64,000 nucleotides of DNA from Massilia alkalitolerans DSM 17462 (GCF_000427785.1 NZ_ATYR01000004.1:214072-278071); one strand, 5' to 3'; positions 20,344 to 30,344 are shown, counted from the stretch's first letter. Made by a program: numbers and translations. Notes: generated by a model from the letters alone, not told the origin.

Positions 20344-22185
20344 ATGGACCAGATGCTGCCCTATTACGAGAGCGAACTCGGCTACCTGCGCCGCGACCTG
20401 CGCGAGTTCGCCGAGCGCTATCCACGGATCGCCGGGCGCCTCCTGATCAGCGGCGAGGTATGCGAAGACCCGCATACCGAACGCATGATCGAATCCTTCG
20501 CGCTGCTCAACGCGCGCATCGCCAAGCGCCTCGACGACGACTACCCGGAGTTCACGGAAGCGCTGTTCGAGGTGCTGTATCCGCACTACCTGCGCCCCTT
20601 TCCTTCGTGCTCGATCGCGCGCATGGACTTCGGCGGCGCCGCCAAGCAGGCCGGCACCAGTATCATCGCGCGCGGCACCCAGCTGAACACGCGCCCGGTG
20701 CGCGGCGCGGCCTGCACCTTCCGCACGGTCTATCCGGTTACGGTGGCGCCGCTGGCGCTTGCCCGCGCCGCCTTCTCGGCCATCATCGACGCGCCCGACG
20801 CGGTGCGCCTGCCGGGGAATGCGTCTTCCAGCATCAGCCTCACCGTGTCCTCTACTTCCGAGCAGGGTTCGATCGCCCAGCTCGCGCTGCCGATGCTGCG
20901 CGTCTTCATCGACGGCGAACCCTCGTTCTGCGCGGCCCTGCGCGACGCGCTCTTCATGCGCGGCGTCGCGGCGTATGTCGAAGCCGACAACAGCGGCCGC
21001 TGGACTGCGCTGCCCGCCATCCCGGTGCATCCCGCCGGCTTCGACGAAGAAGAATCGCTGATCGATTTCCCGGCGCGTTCGCACGCCGCCTACCGCCTGC
21101 TGACCGAATACTTCTGCTTCCCGGAGAAGTTCAACTTCGTCGACATCGATTTGCACGCGCTGGCCGCGCATGCGCCTCCCGGTGCGCGCACCCTGACCCT
21201 GCACCTGGCCCTGTCCGGTGTGCGTTCCGATTCGAACCTGGCGCGCATGCTCGGCACCCTGTCCACCAACAACGTGCTGCTGGGCTGCACCCCGGTGATC
21301 AACCTGTTCCGCCAGCGCGGCGAACCTATCCGCGTGACGCACACCAGCGCCAGCTACCCGGTGCTGGCCGACGCACGGCGCGCCTTTGCCTACGAGGTCT
21401 ATGCGATCGAGTCCTTGAGCCTGATCCGCCAGACCCCGCAGGGCGAGACCCTGGTGCAGTTCCGTCCCTTCTACGCGCTGAAGCACGCGCAGATGCCGGA
21501 TGACGCCGGCCACTACTATGCGGTGCGGCGCGACGCGTCGCTGGCGGAGAGGAGCCCCGGTTTCGAAACCCAGGTGTCGATCGTCGACATCGACTTCGAC
21601 CCGGGCGAAGTGGAAACCGACACCCTGAATATCGAACTCACCTGCACCAACCGCGACTTGCCGGCCAGCTTGAGCTATGGCCAGCAGGGCGGCGACCTGT
21701 TCCTGGAAGGCGGCTCGAGCGTCCGATCGATCGCTTTCCTGCGCAAGCCGACAAGCTCCCACCGCTTCGCCAGCGGCCGCGGCGCGCACTGGCGCCTGAT
21801 CTCGCACCTGGCGTTGAACCACCTGTCGCTGGCCGACGGCGGCGTCGATGCCTTCCGCGAGATGCTGGCCCTGTACGACCTGCCCCGCTCGCCATCCTCG
21901 CAGCGCCAGATCGGCGGCATCAAGGCGATCGCCCAGCGGCCCACCACGGCCTGGCTGGCCGGTAATCCCTTCACCTGCCTGGTGCGTGGCGTCGAAGTCC
22001 GCCTGAGCATCGACGAGGAAGCCTTTGTCGGCAGCGGCATCCATGCCTTTGCCCAGGTGGTCGAGCGCTTCCTGGCGCTGTACGTGCATGCCAACAGCTT
22101 CACCCAGCTGGTGATCGCATCGAGCAAAACCGGAGAAGAGATATTGACATGCCAGTCCCGCAGCGGCGATTTGAGCCTGCTGTAA
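20344..22185 (+). CDS. tssF: T6SS baseplate subunit TssF
   Basis: A 613-residue protein starting MDQMLPYYESELGYLRRDLR, typical of TssF/VasA (DUF879). The conserved RPFPSCSIARM and LGCTPVINLF regions are present. TssF forms the wedge complex of the baseplate with TssG and TssE. Its end overlaps tssG by 37 bases, consistent with translational coupling and the fixed stoichiometry of the wedge. Confidence 0.96.
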   Translation: MDQMLPYYESELGYLRRDLREFAERYPRIAGRLLISGEVCEDPHTERMIESFALLNARIAKRLDDDYPEFTEALFEVLYPHYLRPFPSCSIARMDFGGAAKQAGTSIIARGTQLNTRPVRGAACTFRTVYPVTVAPLALARAAFSAIIDAPDAVRLPGNASSSISLTVSSTSEQGSIAQLALPMLRVFIDGEPSFCAALRDALFMRGVAAYVEADNSGRWTALPAIPVHPAGFDEEESLIDFPARSHAAYRLLTEYFCFPEKFNFVDIDLHALAAHAPPGARTLTLHLALSGVRSDSNLARMLGTLSTNNVLLGCTPVINLFRQRGEPIRVTHTSASYPVLADARRAFAYEVYAIESLSLIRQTPQGETLVQFRPFYALKHAQMPDDAGHYYAVRRDASLAERSPGFETQVSIVDIDFDPGEVETDTLNIELTCTNRDLPASLSYGQQGGDLFLEGGSSVRSIAFLRKPTSSHRFASGRGAHWRLISHLALNHLSLADGGVDAFREMLALYDLPRSPSSQRQIGGIKAIAQRPTTAWLAGNPFTCLVRGVEVRLSIDEEAFVGSGIHAFAQVVERFLALYVHANSFTQLVIASSKTGEEILTCQSRSGDLSLL

Positions 22186-23237
22186 TCGAGCGCCTGTTCC
22201 GCGAGCCCTACCGCTTCGAGTACGTCCAGGCGGTGCGCATGCTCGAACTGTGGCTGCGCCGGCGCGGCAAGCCTTCGCGCGACCTGGTGGCGCAGTACCT
22301 GCGCTTCCAGAATTCGGTCTCGCTCGGTTTTCCGGCCAGCCAGCTCGAAGCGGTGCAGGCCGAGCCGCGCGACATCGATACCAGGCCTGCGGCGCTGGCC
22401 GCCGCGCTGGACGCGGGGGCGCTCAAGTACGTGCGCCTGACGCCGTCCTTCATGGGCCTGCTGGGCGGCCACGGCGTGCTGCCGCTGCACTACACCGAGC
22501 GCATCGCCGAGCACCAGTCGCTGGAAAAGGGGGAATCGGAAGCCGAAGGCGCACGCGCCTTCCTCGACACCTTTTCCAACCGCACGCTGGCCCTGTTCTA
22601 CGAAGCCTGGCGCAAGTACCGCCTGGCCCTGCAATACCAGCGCGACGGCCACGACGCCTTCCTGCCTTTGCTCCTGAGCCTGGCCGGACTGGGCAGCGGC
22701 GCGCTGCGGCAGCGCCTGGCCGGCAGCGAGGATGGGGTGGTGCTGGACGAGTCGATCGCCTACTTTGCCGGTGCGATGCGCCAGCGCCCGGCCTCCAGCA
22801 TGCAGCTGGGGCGGGTGCTGTCGGAATATTTTGGACAGCGCGTCAATGCCGAGCAGTTCGTCGGCTGCTGGTACGAGGTGCCCCCAAGCCAGCAGACCAT
22901 CCTGGGCAGCGACAATGCGGTGCTCGGTGGAGGTGCCATCGCCGGCGCGCGCGTCTGGCAGCGCGACCTGCGCCTGCGCCTGGTGGTGGGTCCGCTGGAC
23001 CGGGCCGGCTTCAACGACTTCCTGCCGGGCGGGCTGGCCGCGCGGGCGCTGCGCAGCATGCTGGCGATGTTCACCGGGCTGTCGCTCGAATACGAGGTGG
23101 AACTGGTGCTGCTGGCAGCCGACGTGCGCAACGTGCGGCTGGAAGGGGATGAAGGCCGGCTGGGCTGGGATGCCTACCTGGTCGAGGGATTGCAGACCGA
23201 AGACCGACGCGATGTGCGCTACGAATTAAGTCTCTAG
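22149..23237 (+). CDS. tssG: T6SS baseplate subunit TssG
   Basis: A 362-residue TssG/VasB (DUF1305). It contains LFREPYRFEYVQAVRMLELW near the start and FMGLLGGHGVLPLHYTE, the best-conserved family segment. TssG pairs with TssF in the baseplate wedge. It is the last T6SS gene on this side: the sheath genes tssB/C, the ATPase tssH and the membrane complex tssJ/L/M do not follow. Its stop overlaps that of the convergent DUF2750 gene by 4 bases. Confidence 0.95.
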   Translation: MPVPQRRFEPAVIERLFREPYRFEYVQAVRMLELWLRRRGKPSRDLVAQYLRFQNSVSLGFPASQLEAVQAEPRDIDTRPAALAAALDAGALKYVRLTPSFMGLLGGHGVLPLHYTERIAEHQSLEKGESEAEGARAFLDTFSNRTLALFYEAWRKYRLALQYQRDGHDAFLPLLLSLAGLGSGALRQRLAGSEDGVVLDESIAYFAGAMRQRPASSMQLGRVLSEYFGQRVNAEQFVGCWYEVPPSQQTILGSDNAVLGGGAIAGARVWQRDLRLRLVVGPLDRAGFNDFLPGGLAARALRSMLAMFTGLSLEYEVELVLLAADVRNVRLEGDEGRLGWDAYLVEGLQTEDRRDVRYELSL

Positions 23238-23656
23238 CGCCGGCTCAGCTCGCGCTCCAGGTCCACCCGCAGCGTGGTGGCCGTCGGTGTCAGCCCGCGG
23301 TCGCCCGGCGTATAGAAAATGCCGGGCAATACCTCATCCTCTTCCAGCTGGGGCAGCAAATCGCTCATCAGGTCGTCCAGTGAAAAGGCTTGCGGCTCGT
23401 AGCCATCCCATTCGTATTCCGCGCACAGGTCGGCGAATTCGCTGGCAGGCCACATGGCGAACACCAGGGTGCCGTCGTCGGTCTTGGCCAGCGCCCAGCC
23501 GTCGCGGTACAGTCCCCATGCTTCGCCCGACGCCGCCACCTGCTGCACGAAACGCGTATAGCGCTGCCGGGCGGGCAGGGTGACCACGTCCGCCAGCTGC
23601 TGCGCGCCGAGCTTGATTGCTGAAAGTGTCTGCTCGCTCAAGGTATCCACCGCCAA
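23234..23656 (-). CDS. DUF2750 domain protein
   Basis: A 140-residue soluble protein matching the DUF2750 pattern: ARQRYTRFVQQVAASGEAWGL, then GWALA and MWPASEFADLCAEYEW, ending in a LDDLMSDLLPQL helix. The function of the family is unknown. The apparent start is a TTG at 23656 with GGAG about 12 bases upstream; a GTG two codons later is an alternative. It converges on tssG with a 4-base overlap. It is not known as a T6SS component, so I take it as the boundary of the locus. Confidence 0.75.
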   Translation of the reverse strand: MAVDTLSEQTLSAIKLGAQQLADVVTLPARQRYTRFVQQVAASGEAWGLYRDGWALAKTDDGTLVFAMWPASEFADLCAEYEWDGYEPQAFSLDDLMSDLLPQLEEDEVLPGIFYTPGDRGLTPTATTLRVDLERELSRR

Positions 23657-23845
23657 AATAAATGCCGTCTCCGGGAGGATACGCCGGATCGCGAATCGGT
23701 GGCGCGGGCACCCGTCACCATTACCTGGCAGGTAATCGCCAGCCCCCAGCCGCCTGCGGAAAAATGGTGGCCAGCGTCACCGGTTTCCTCGACAAGGCGT
23801 GAAGCCTGGGCCACAATCGGCCGCAACTGGATCGGAAGGCAAGCC

Positions 23846-24688
23846 ATGGATACTGCAGCGCGCGCAGTGGACAACCAGTACTTCAGCGATTTCGCCGCCG
23901 CGCTGCGCTATTGGCGCGGCAAGCGCGGGGCCAGCCAGCTCAAGCTGTCGGTGGACACCGGCATCTCGCAGCGCCACCTGAGTTTCCTGGAGACGGGCAG
24001 GGCGGCGCCAAGCCGCGAGCTGATCCTCAAGCTGGGCCTGGTGCTCGACATCCCGCTGCGCCAGCGTAATGCGATGCTGCTGGCGGCCGGCTTCGCGCCG
24101 GCCTACCGCGAGCGCAGCCTGTCGGACCCGGAGCTGGCGTCCGTGATGCAGGCGCTCGACTTCATGCTGGCCCAGCAGGCGCCCTATCCGGCCCTGGTGG
24201 TCGACCGCCTGTGGAACCTGGTGATGGCGAACGAGCCGGCCGCCCGCATGATGCGTTTTTTCCTCGGCATGCCGGCTAATTCCCCGATCCCGCGCGACGG
24301 TTCGGTCAACGTGCTCAAGCTGACGCTCGACCCGGACGGCTTGCGGCGCCACCTGCTGAACTGGGAAGACGTCTGCACCGACCTGCTGCAGTGGGTGCAG
24401 CGGGAGGCGATGGGCGATGGTCCGGGCAGCGAGGCGAGTGCCTTGCTGGACGAGCTGATGGCCTTTCCCGGCATCGCAGGCGCGACCAGCCAGCCCAACC
24501 TCGACCGCCGCGCCCTGCCCTTCCTGCCGGTCCAGCTGCGCAAGGACGAGGTGACGCTGAACCTGTTCACCACCATCACCACGCTGGGCACGCCGCACGA
24601 CGTAACCGTGCACGAGCTGCGGCTGGAATCCTTCTTCCCGGCGGATGCGGCCAGCCGCGCGTGGTTCGAGGCACAAGCGGCTGGCTGA
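23846..24688 (+). CDS. helix-turn-helix regulator with MmyB-like ligand domain
   Basis: A 280-residue regulator. The N-terminal Cro/C1-type HTH lies at about residues 10-70 ([20 protein letters not shown], then [18 protein letters not shown]). The C-terminal MmyB-like ligand-binding domain is recognised by [20 protein letters not shown] and the ending [15 protein letters not shown]. Family members are thought to sense small hydrophobic ligands. The ATG at 23846 follows GGAAGG; the frame is open 49 codons upstream without family similarity. A YnfA-like gene follows 35 bp downstream and may be co-transcribed. Confidence 0.9.
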   Translation: MDTAARAVDNQYFSDFAAALRYWRGKRGASQLKLSVDTGISQRHLSFLETGRAAPSRELILKLGLVLDIPLRQRNAMLLAAGFAPAYRERSLSDPELASVMQALDFMLAQQAPYPALVVDRLWNLVMANEPAARMMRFFLGMPANSPIPRDGSVNVLKLTLDPDGLRRHLLNWEDVCTDLLQWVQREAMGDGPGSEASALLDELMAFPGIAGATSQPNLDRRALPFLPVQLRKDEVTLNLFTTITTLGTPHDVTVHELRLESFFPADAASRAWFEAQAAG

Positions 24689-24723
24689 GGATAAGATGGG
24701 CGTTTTCCACAAGCGCGTCCTCC

Positions 24724-25071
24724 ATGCCCTTCGATCTCCTGCCCTTCGGCCGCATGGCCGGCCTGTTCTTCGTCACCGCCATCGCCGAGCTGCTCGGCTG
24801 CTACCTGCCTTTGCTGTGGCTGACCGGAAAGGGCTCCGCCTGGCTGCTGGTTCCGGCGGCCCTCAGCCTGGCGGTCTTCGTCTGGCTCCTGACCCTGCAC
24901 CCGGCCGCCAGCGGGCGCGTCTACGCCAGCTATGGCGCGGTCTACATCGCCACCGCGCTGGCCTGGTTGTGGATCGTGGACGGCATCAGGCCGGTGTGGA
25001 GCGATTACCTGGGTGTGGCGCTGGCGCTGGCGGGTGCCGCCTGCATCGCTTTAGGACAGCGCCAGGCTTGA
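24724..25071 (+). CDS. YnfA/UPF0060 family membrane protein
   Basis: A 115-residue protein with four hydrophobic helices, matching YnfA. Diagnostic segments are [19 protein letters not shown] near the start and [20 protein letters not shown] in the middle. It ends with [15 protein letters not shown]. The family resembles small multidrug resistance transporters, but its substrate here is unknown. Its stop is 4 bp from the stop of the convergent sensor kinase gene. Confidence 0.92.
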   Translation: MPFDLLPFGRMAGLFFVTAIAELLGCYLPLLWLTGKGSAWLLVPAALSLAVFVWLLTLHPAASGRVYASYGAVYIATALAWLWIVDGIRPVWSDYLGVALALAGAACIALGQRQA

Positions 25072-25075
25072 ACCG

Positions 25076-27775
25076 TCAAGCGGCCAGCTTCGCCAGCAGG
25101 TCCTGCACCACGTCCAGCTGCACCGGCTTGGTCAGGTGCTGGTCGAAGCCGGCCTCGTTCGACTTGCGGCGGTCGCTATCCGCGCCCCAGCCGGTCAGCG
25201 CCACCAGCGTGACGTCTTCCAGCCCTTCCAGCCCGCGCATCGCGCGTGCGGTCTCGTAGCCGTCCATGCCGGGCATGCCGATGTCGAGGAAGGCCACCTG
25301 CGGCCGGAAGGCCTGCGCGGCCGCCAGGGCCTCGATGCCGCCGTGCGCCACCTGGGTCGTGTAGCCGCAGGCTTCCAGGATCATCGACAGCGTCGTCGCC
25401 GCGTCGACGTTGTCGTCCACCACCAGGATCCGGGTGCCGCCCACCGCGCCCTCCGCCGATTGCGGCACGGGCTGCACCAGCGTGTCCTGGGCGCCGTCTG
25501 CGAGCGGCAGGCGCACGGTGAAGGTGCTGCCGGCATGCGGCCCGCCGCTCGCTGCCGCGACCGATCCGCCGTGCATGTCCACCAGCCTGCGCACCAGCGA
25601 CAGGCCGATCCCCAGCCCGCCTTGGGCGCGTTCCAGGTGGTGCCCGACCTGGCTGAACATCTCGAACACCGAGGAGAGTTCGTCCTGGGGGATGCCGATC
25701 CCGTTGTCCGAGACCGCGATCAGCGCGTCCGATCCTTCGATGCGCAAGGACAGGCCGATGCGCCCGCCGTTAGGGGTGTACTTGGCCGCGTTGTTGAGCA
25801 GGTTGGCCACCACCTGGGCGATGCGCGTAACGTCGGCCTCGACCGGCACCGCATGTTCCGGCACGTCCACCGACAGCTCGTGGCGGCCGGTCTCGATCAG
25901 CGGCAGGCTGGTCTCGACGGCGTTCGAGAGCACGCCGCGCAGGTCGGCGCGTTCCTTCTTGAGTTCCAGCTTGCCGCCGCTGATGCGGGCGATGTCCAGG
26001 AGGTCGTCTATCAGGTGCACCATGTGGCTGACCTGGCGTTCCATCATCTCGCGCACCCGCGCCACCGAGGCGGGGTTGTCGCCCTTCAGGCGCATGACCG
26101 ACAGGCCGCTGCGGATCGGCGCCAGCGGGTTGCGCAACTCGTGCGCCAGGGTGGCCAGGAATTCGGTCTTGCGGCGGTCGGCCTCTTCCAGGTCGCTGGC
26201 CAGCTTGCGCAGGGTTTCCTCGGATTGCTTGCGCGCCGTGATGTCGCTGAACAGCAGGGCCACCCGGCGGCTGGCCGGCCCGCCGAGGCGGGTGGCATAG
26301 ACGTCGAACCAGCGTCCCATCGCAGGGGCCGCGTTCTCGAAGCGCACCGGCTCGCCCATTTGCGCCACCCGGCCGTAGGTCTCGAACCAGAACGCGTCGA
26401 GGGTCGGGATCATCTCGCGCGCCGTCCTGCCCACCGCGTCATGCAGGCCCGTATGGGCCTCGAACATCGGGTTCATCTCGAGGAAGCGGTAGTCGACCGG
26501 CCGGTCCTGCGCGTCGAAGATCATCTCGAAGATGCAGAAGCCCTGGTCGACCGATTCGAACAGGGTGCGGTAGCGCTCCTCGCTGGCGCGCAGCTTCTCG
26601 GCGGCGCGCCGGCTTTCGGTGGTGTCGACCACGATCGCCACCAGGCCCTGGAATTCGCCGTTCGGGCCGCGCAGCGCGTTGACGCTGCTGGTGGCCGGCA
26701 TTACGCTGCCGTCGCGGCGCAGGTATTCCTTGTCGATGACCACGCCCGACTCGCCGCCGGCCAGCAGGCGCACCGCCTCCAGCGTCACCGGCACCGAATC
26801 CGGGGCGGTGACGTCGAGCACGCTGGCGCCCAGCAGTTCCGCCTCGGTGCGCTGCACCATCTCGCAGTACTTCTGGTTCACCAGGGTGATGCGGCCTTCG
26901 TGGTCCAGTTGCACCACGCCGGTGGCGGCCTGGCTGACGATCTTCTGGAAGCGTTCGCGGCTTTCGTACAGCTCGATCTCGGCGAGCTTGCGGTCGGTGA
27001 CGTCGATGCCGTGCACCAGGATGCCCGTCACGCGGCCGGCGTGGTCGCGCAGCGGCATGTAGACCTGGTCGACGAAACGGCGCTCCAGCGGCGCATCCGG
27101 GCGGCGCTGCAGCATCACCGGCACGTCGTTGCCGAATAGCGGCTCGCCGCTGCGGTACACGCCGTCCAGCAGTTCGACGAAGCCCTGTCCGGCGAGTTCC
27201 GGCAGCGCCTCGCGCAGGGGCACGCCGATGTTGGAGCGGCCGCCGACCAGCTGCAGGTAGCGTTCGTTTTCCAGCTCGAACACGTGATCCGGGCCGCTGA
27301 ACACGCACATGAAGGCCGGCGCTTGGCGGAACACGTCGTCCAGGCGCTGCTTGGCGCTGCGTAGCTGGGCCAGCAGGCCTTCGCGCTCGGCCTCGGCGCG
27401 CACCTGGCCGGTGATGTCGCGCGAGTTCGCCAGCAGGCCATCCTGGCCAACCCGGCTGACGGTGACCTCCCACCATTTGACGGTGCCGGCGGCGGTCGGG
27501 CAAGGCGCGCGCAGGCGCCCGACGCCGGTGCTGCGCGCCGCCGCCATCGCGGCTTCGACCTCGGCCCGGCTTCTCTCCGGCCACAGCGCGGTCCAGGGCT
27601 GGCCGCGTACCGCCTCGAAACCGTCGAGTTCCAGGGCGCGCAGGCCGTTGCTGTTCATCGCGACGATATGGCCCGCCGCGTCGAGCAGCTTGACGCAATC
27701 GGGGCTGGCTTCGAAGAGTAGATGGCCTAGTGTGGCGGGGTCGAGCGCCTGGGAGGCGTCACGGCTGTCCTGCAT
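25076..27775 (-). CDS. multi-PAS hybrid sensor histidine kinase / response regulator
   Basis: An 899-residue cytosolic-looking hybrid kinase with no evident membrane helix. Four PAS-type domains fill about residues 20-520. A HisKA dimerisation domain follows with phospho-acceptor His545 in LAHELRNPLAP. The HATPase domain has N-box and G-box motifs (LLNNAAKYTPNG, VSDNGIGIP, GGLGIGLSLV). A C-terminal receiver domain has phospho-acceptor Asp831 in FLDIGMPGMDGY. The ATG at 27775 is preceded by AAGGAC; a longer start at 27856 is possible. No dedicated partner regulator is adjacent. It is divergent from phoX, but the phoX promoter shows Pho boxes, pointing to PhoB rather than this kinase. Confidence 0.93.
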   Translation of the reverse strand: MQDSRDASQALDPATLGHLLFEASPDCVKLLDAAGHIVAMNSNGLRALELDGFEAVRGQPWTALWPERSRAEVEAAMAAARSTGVGRLRAPCPTAAGTVKWWEVTVSRVGQDGLLANSRDITGQVRAEAEREGLLAQLRSAKQRLDDVFRQAPAFMCVFSGPDHVFELENERYLQLVGGRSNIGVPLREALPELAGQGFVELLDGVYRSGEPLFGNDVPVMLQRRPDAPLERRFVDQVYMPLRDHAGRVTGILVHGIDVTDRKLAEIELYESRERFQKIVSQAATGVVQLDHEGRITLVNQKYCEMVQRTEAELLGASVLDVTAPDSVPVTLEAVRLLAGGESGVVIDKEYLRRDGSVMPATSSVNALRGPNGEFQGLVAIVVDTTESRRAAEKLRASEERYRTLFESVDQGFCIFEMIFDAQDRPVDYRFLEMNPMFEAHTGLHDAVGRTAREMIPTLDAFWFETYGRVAQMGEPVRFENAAPAMGRWFDVYATRLGGPASRRVALLFSDITARKQSEETLRKLASDLEEADRRKTEFLATLAHELRNPLAPIRSGLSVMRLKGDNPASVARVREMMERQVSHMVHLIDDLLDIARISGGKLELKKERADLRGVLSNAVETSLPLIETGRHELSVDVPEHAVPVEADVTRIAQVVANLLNNAAKYTPNGGRIGLSLRIEGSDALIAVSDNGIGIPQDELSSVFEMFSQVGHHLERAQGGLGIGLSLVRRLVDMHGGSVAAASGGPHAGSTFTVRLPLADGAQDTLVQPVPQSAEGAVGGTRILVVDDNVDAATTLSMILEACGYTTQVAHGGIEALAAAQAFRPQVAFLDIGMPGMDGYETARAMRGLEGLEDVTLVALTGWGADSDRRKSNEAGFDQHLTKPVQLDVVQDLLAKLAA

Positions 27776-27845
27776 GGTAGGGTCCTTGTTGGGTACTCGG
27801 CAGTATATCTGCATGCCAGGGGTATCGTCGCCAAATTCGTCAAAT

Positions 27846-27885
27846 TTGTCACACAACTGTTATCGAATGGTCACAAGGAAGTCAT
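27846..27885 (+). promoter_or_regulatory. tandem Pho-box half-sites upstream of phoX
   Basis: TTGTCAC (27846), CTGTTAT (27857), TGGTCAC (27868) and AAGTCAT (27879) recur at exact 11-bp intervals. The first pair matches the 18-bp PhoB box closely (CTGTCAT, 4 bp, CTGTCAT pattern). PhoB binds such direct repeats. The array ends about 50 bp before the GTG start of the phosphatase gene. Confidence 0.65.
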
Positions 27886-27936
27886 GTTCCCTCCCTACCA
27901 TGCACGGACTATTCCTAACAACCAACAGGATCACCC

Positions 27937-30201
27937 GTGAACAAGCCGACCGACCTCGCCCGCATCCCTGTCGACCATGACGACATCGATACGAACGTTT
28001 CGTCGAATGAACACTTCAGCACTGTCCTCGAAGCCCGCCTGAGCCGCCGCAGCCTGCTGCGCGGCGGCGCCGCGACGGCTGCCTCCGCCCTGCTGGGCGC
28101 CATCGGCCTGAGCGGATGCGGCGGTTCGGACAACGACATCGCTACCCTGCCGACGCCGCCAGTCGGCAGCACCCCGCCGCCGCCGGCCGAAAAACTGCTC
28201 GGCTTCAGCGCCGTTTCCAAGAGCCTGGCCGATACGGTCGTCGTCCCGGCGGGCTACACCGCCAGCGTGCTGTACGCCATGGGCGACCCGCTGACCGCCT
28301 CCACGCCCGCATTCAAGAACGACGGCACCGACACCGACCACGAGAACCGTGCCGGCGACCAGCACGACGGCATGGAATTCTTCGCGCTCTCCAGCACCGG
28401 TATGCCGTCGACGACGGCGGCCGACCGCGGCCTGCTGGCAGTGAACCACGAAGCCACGATCGACGAGAAGCTTTCCGCATTCTTCCTGCACCCGAACGGC
28501 GGCACCATGAGCCTGCCGCGCCCGGCGCTTGAGGTGGACAAGGAAATGGCGCTGCATGGCCTGTCCGTGGTCGAAGTGCGCCGCAACGGCGCCAAATGGG
28601 AATACCTGAAGGATTCCGCGTTCAATCGCCGCGTCCATCAACAGACCGACATCGAGATCTCCGGCCCGGTACGCGGCAATGCGCTGGTGGTCACCAAGTA
28701 CTCCACCAACGGCACCAGGATCCGCGGCACCCTGAACAACTGCGGCACCGGCAAGACTCCGTGGAACACCTACCTGTCGGGCGAAGAGAACTGGGCCGGC
28801 TACTTTACCCGCGGCGCGGCCGACAATGCCGCGCGCGGCAACGACAAGAGCGTGGTCTCGCTCAACCGTTACGGCCGCAGCCAGGGCGCGGCATCGCGCC
28901 ACGGCTGGGAGACCGGTGGTACCGAAGACAAGTACGCTCGCTGGGACATCAGCAGGAAGGGTGCGTCGCTCGACGGTAGCGACGACTACCGCAACGAGCT
29001 GAACGGCATGGGCTACATCGTCGAGATGGATGCCTACGACAAGACCAAATCCATCAAGAAGCGCACCGCGCTGGGCCGCTTCGCCCACGAAAGCGCCGTC
29101 TTCGGCAAGCCGGTCGCCGGGCAGCCGCTGGCCGTGTACATGGGCGACGATTCGCGCAACGAATACATCTTCAAGTTCGTTTCGAACGCCGTCTGGGCCG
29201 CGGCCGACGCGACGCCGCTTGACCGCATCGCCACCGGCGACAAGTACCTCGACAGCGGCAAGCTGTACGTGGCGAAGTTCGCCGCCGACGGCAGCGGCCA
29301 GTGGATCGAACTTTCGATCGGCAATCCGGAGATCGCCTCCTACGCCGCCTACAAGTTCGCCGACCAGGCCGACGTGCTGGTGAATGCCAGACTAGCCGGC
29401 GACGCCGTCGGCGCGACCAAGATGGACCGCCCGGAATGGTGCTCGGTACATCCCGGCACCGGCGAGATCTACTTCACGCTGACCAACAACAGCAACCGCC
29501 GCGTCGAGCCGAGCGGATCGAGCCAGGCCGCGCCGGATGCCGCCAATCCGCGCGTCTACACCGACATGAAAGGCACGACCGCGCAGGTGGGCAATCCGAA
29601 CGGCCATATCATCCGCGTCAAGGAAGGCGCTGCCGGTTCGACAGCCACCAGCTTCATCTGGGACATCTACCTGTTCGGCGCGGAATCCGGCGCCCCGGCA
29701 GGCACGGTGAACCTGTCCGGCCTTAGCGCCGACCAGGATTTCTCGAGCCCGGACGGCCTGGCCTTTACCCCCTCCACCGGCATCTGCTGGATCCAGACCG
29801 ACGATGGCGCCTACACCGACGTCACCAACTGCATGATGCTGGCCGGCGTGCCGGGCCGCGTGGGCGACGGCAAGAAAGTCACCCTGAACTACCCGCGCGC
29901 CAACGGCAGCACCCTGAGCGTGGACACCTACGTCGGCCTGGCCGCGACCCAGGATACGCTCAAGCGCTTTCTGGTGGGCCCGGTCGGTTCCGAGATCACC
30001 GGCATCACCGAAACGCCGGACGGCAAGGCGCTGTTCGTGAACATCCAGCATCCGGGCGAGACCACCGCTGCAGCCAATGCCGCCGATCCAAGCAAGTACA
30101 CCAGCCAGTGGCCGGCGAACGCGGGCTACGGCGCCGGCAAGCGCCCGCGCTCGGCCACCATCGTGATCACCAAGAACGACGGCGGCCGCATCGGCACCTG
30201 A
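27937..30201 (+). CDS. phoX: PhoX family alkaline phosphatase (DUF839)
   Basis: A 754-residue exported protein starting with GTG (AGGA at 27927-27930). SRRSLLRGG at residues 36-44 is a twin-arginine (Tat) signal, followed by a hydrophobic stretch and GLSGC (Cys61), so it may be a Tat-exported lipoprotein. The mature part matches PhoX: LLAVNHEAT near 170, CGTGKTPWNTYLSGEEN, and LGRFAHESAVF with later PEWCSVHPGTGEIYFTLTNN. PhoX enzymes are Ca/Fe-dependent phosphomonoesterases releasing phosphate from organic compounds. Tandem Pho boxes upstream support phosphate-starvation control. Confidence 0.9.
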   Translation: MNKPTDLARIPVDHDDIDTNVSSNEHFSTVLEARLSRRSLLRGGAATAASALLGAIGLSGCGGSDNDIATLPTPPVGSTPPPPAEKLLGFSAVSKSLADTVVVPAGYTASVLYAMGDPLTASTPAFKNDGTDTDHENRAGDQHDGMEFFALSSTGMPSTTAADRGLLAVNHEATIDEKLSAFFLHPNGGTMSLPRPALEVDKEMALHGLSVVEVRRNGAKWEYLKDSAFNRRVHQQTDIEISGPVRGNALVVTKYSTNGTRIRGTLNNCGTGKTPWNTYLSGEENWAGYFTRGAADNAARGNDKSVVSLNRYGRSQGAASRHGWETGGTEDKYARWDISRKGASLDGSDDYRNELNGMGYIVEMDAYDKTKSIKKRTALGRFAHESAVFGKPVAGQPLAVYMGDDSRNEYIFKFVSNAVWAAADATPLDRIATGDKYLDSGKLYVAKFAADGSGQWIELSIGNPEIASYAAYKFADQADVLVNARLAGDAVGATKMDRPEWCSVHPGTGEIYFTLTNNSNRRVEPSGSSQAAPDAANPRVYTDMKGTTAQVGNPNGHIIRVKEGAAGSTATSFIWDIYLFGAESGAPAGTVNLSGLSADQDFSSPDGLAFTPSTGICWIQTDDGAYTDVTNCMMLAGVPGRVGDGKKVTLNYPRANGSTLSVDTYVGLAATQDTLKRFLVGPVGSEITGITETPDGKALFVNIQHPGETTAAANAADPSKYTSQWPANAGYGAGKRPRSATIVITKNDGGRIGT

Positions 30202-30236
30202 GCCTGAAGCGGCGCTGACACAATCTCCATCCTTTG

Positions 30237-30269
30237 GGGCTGGACGTCCACACGTCCGGCCCTTTTTTT
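30237..30269 (+). terminator. intrinsic terminator after phoX
   Basis: GGGCTGGACG pairs with CGTCCGGCCC (one mismatch) around a 6-base loop, followed by seven T residues. It lies 36 bp after the phoX stop codon and closes the phoX transcript. Confidence 0.85.
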
Positions 30270-30344
30270 CGTCCATCGCAAAGAGGTTTGATGCGAGGCA
30301 TGCCAGCATCGTGGATGCGCCCTTCAACGCCGCAGGAGCACGCC

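Noticed and set aside
19669..22089. Minus-strand open frame of about 800 codons antisense to tssE-tssF
   Set aside because: Shadow frame of a high-GC coding region; no family motif, while tssE and tssF are clear.
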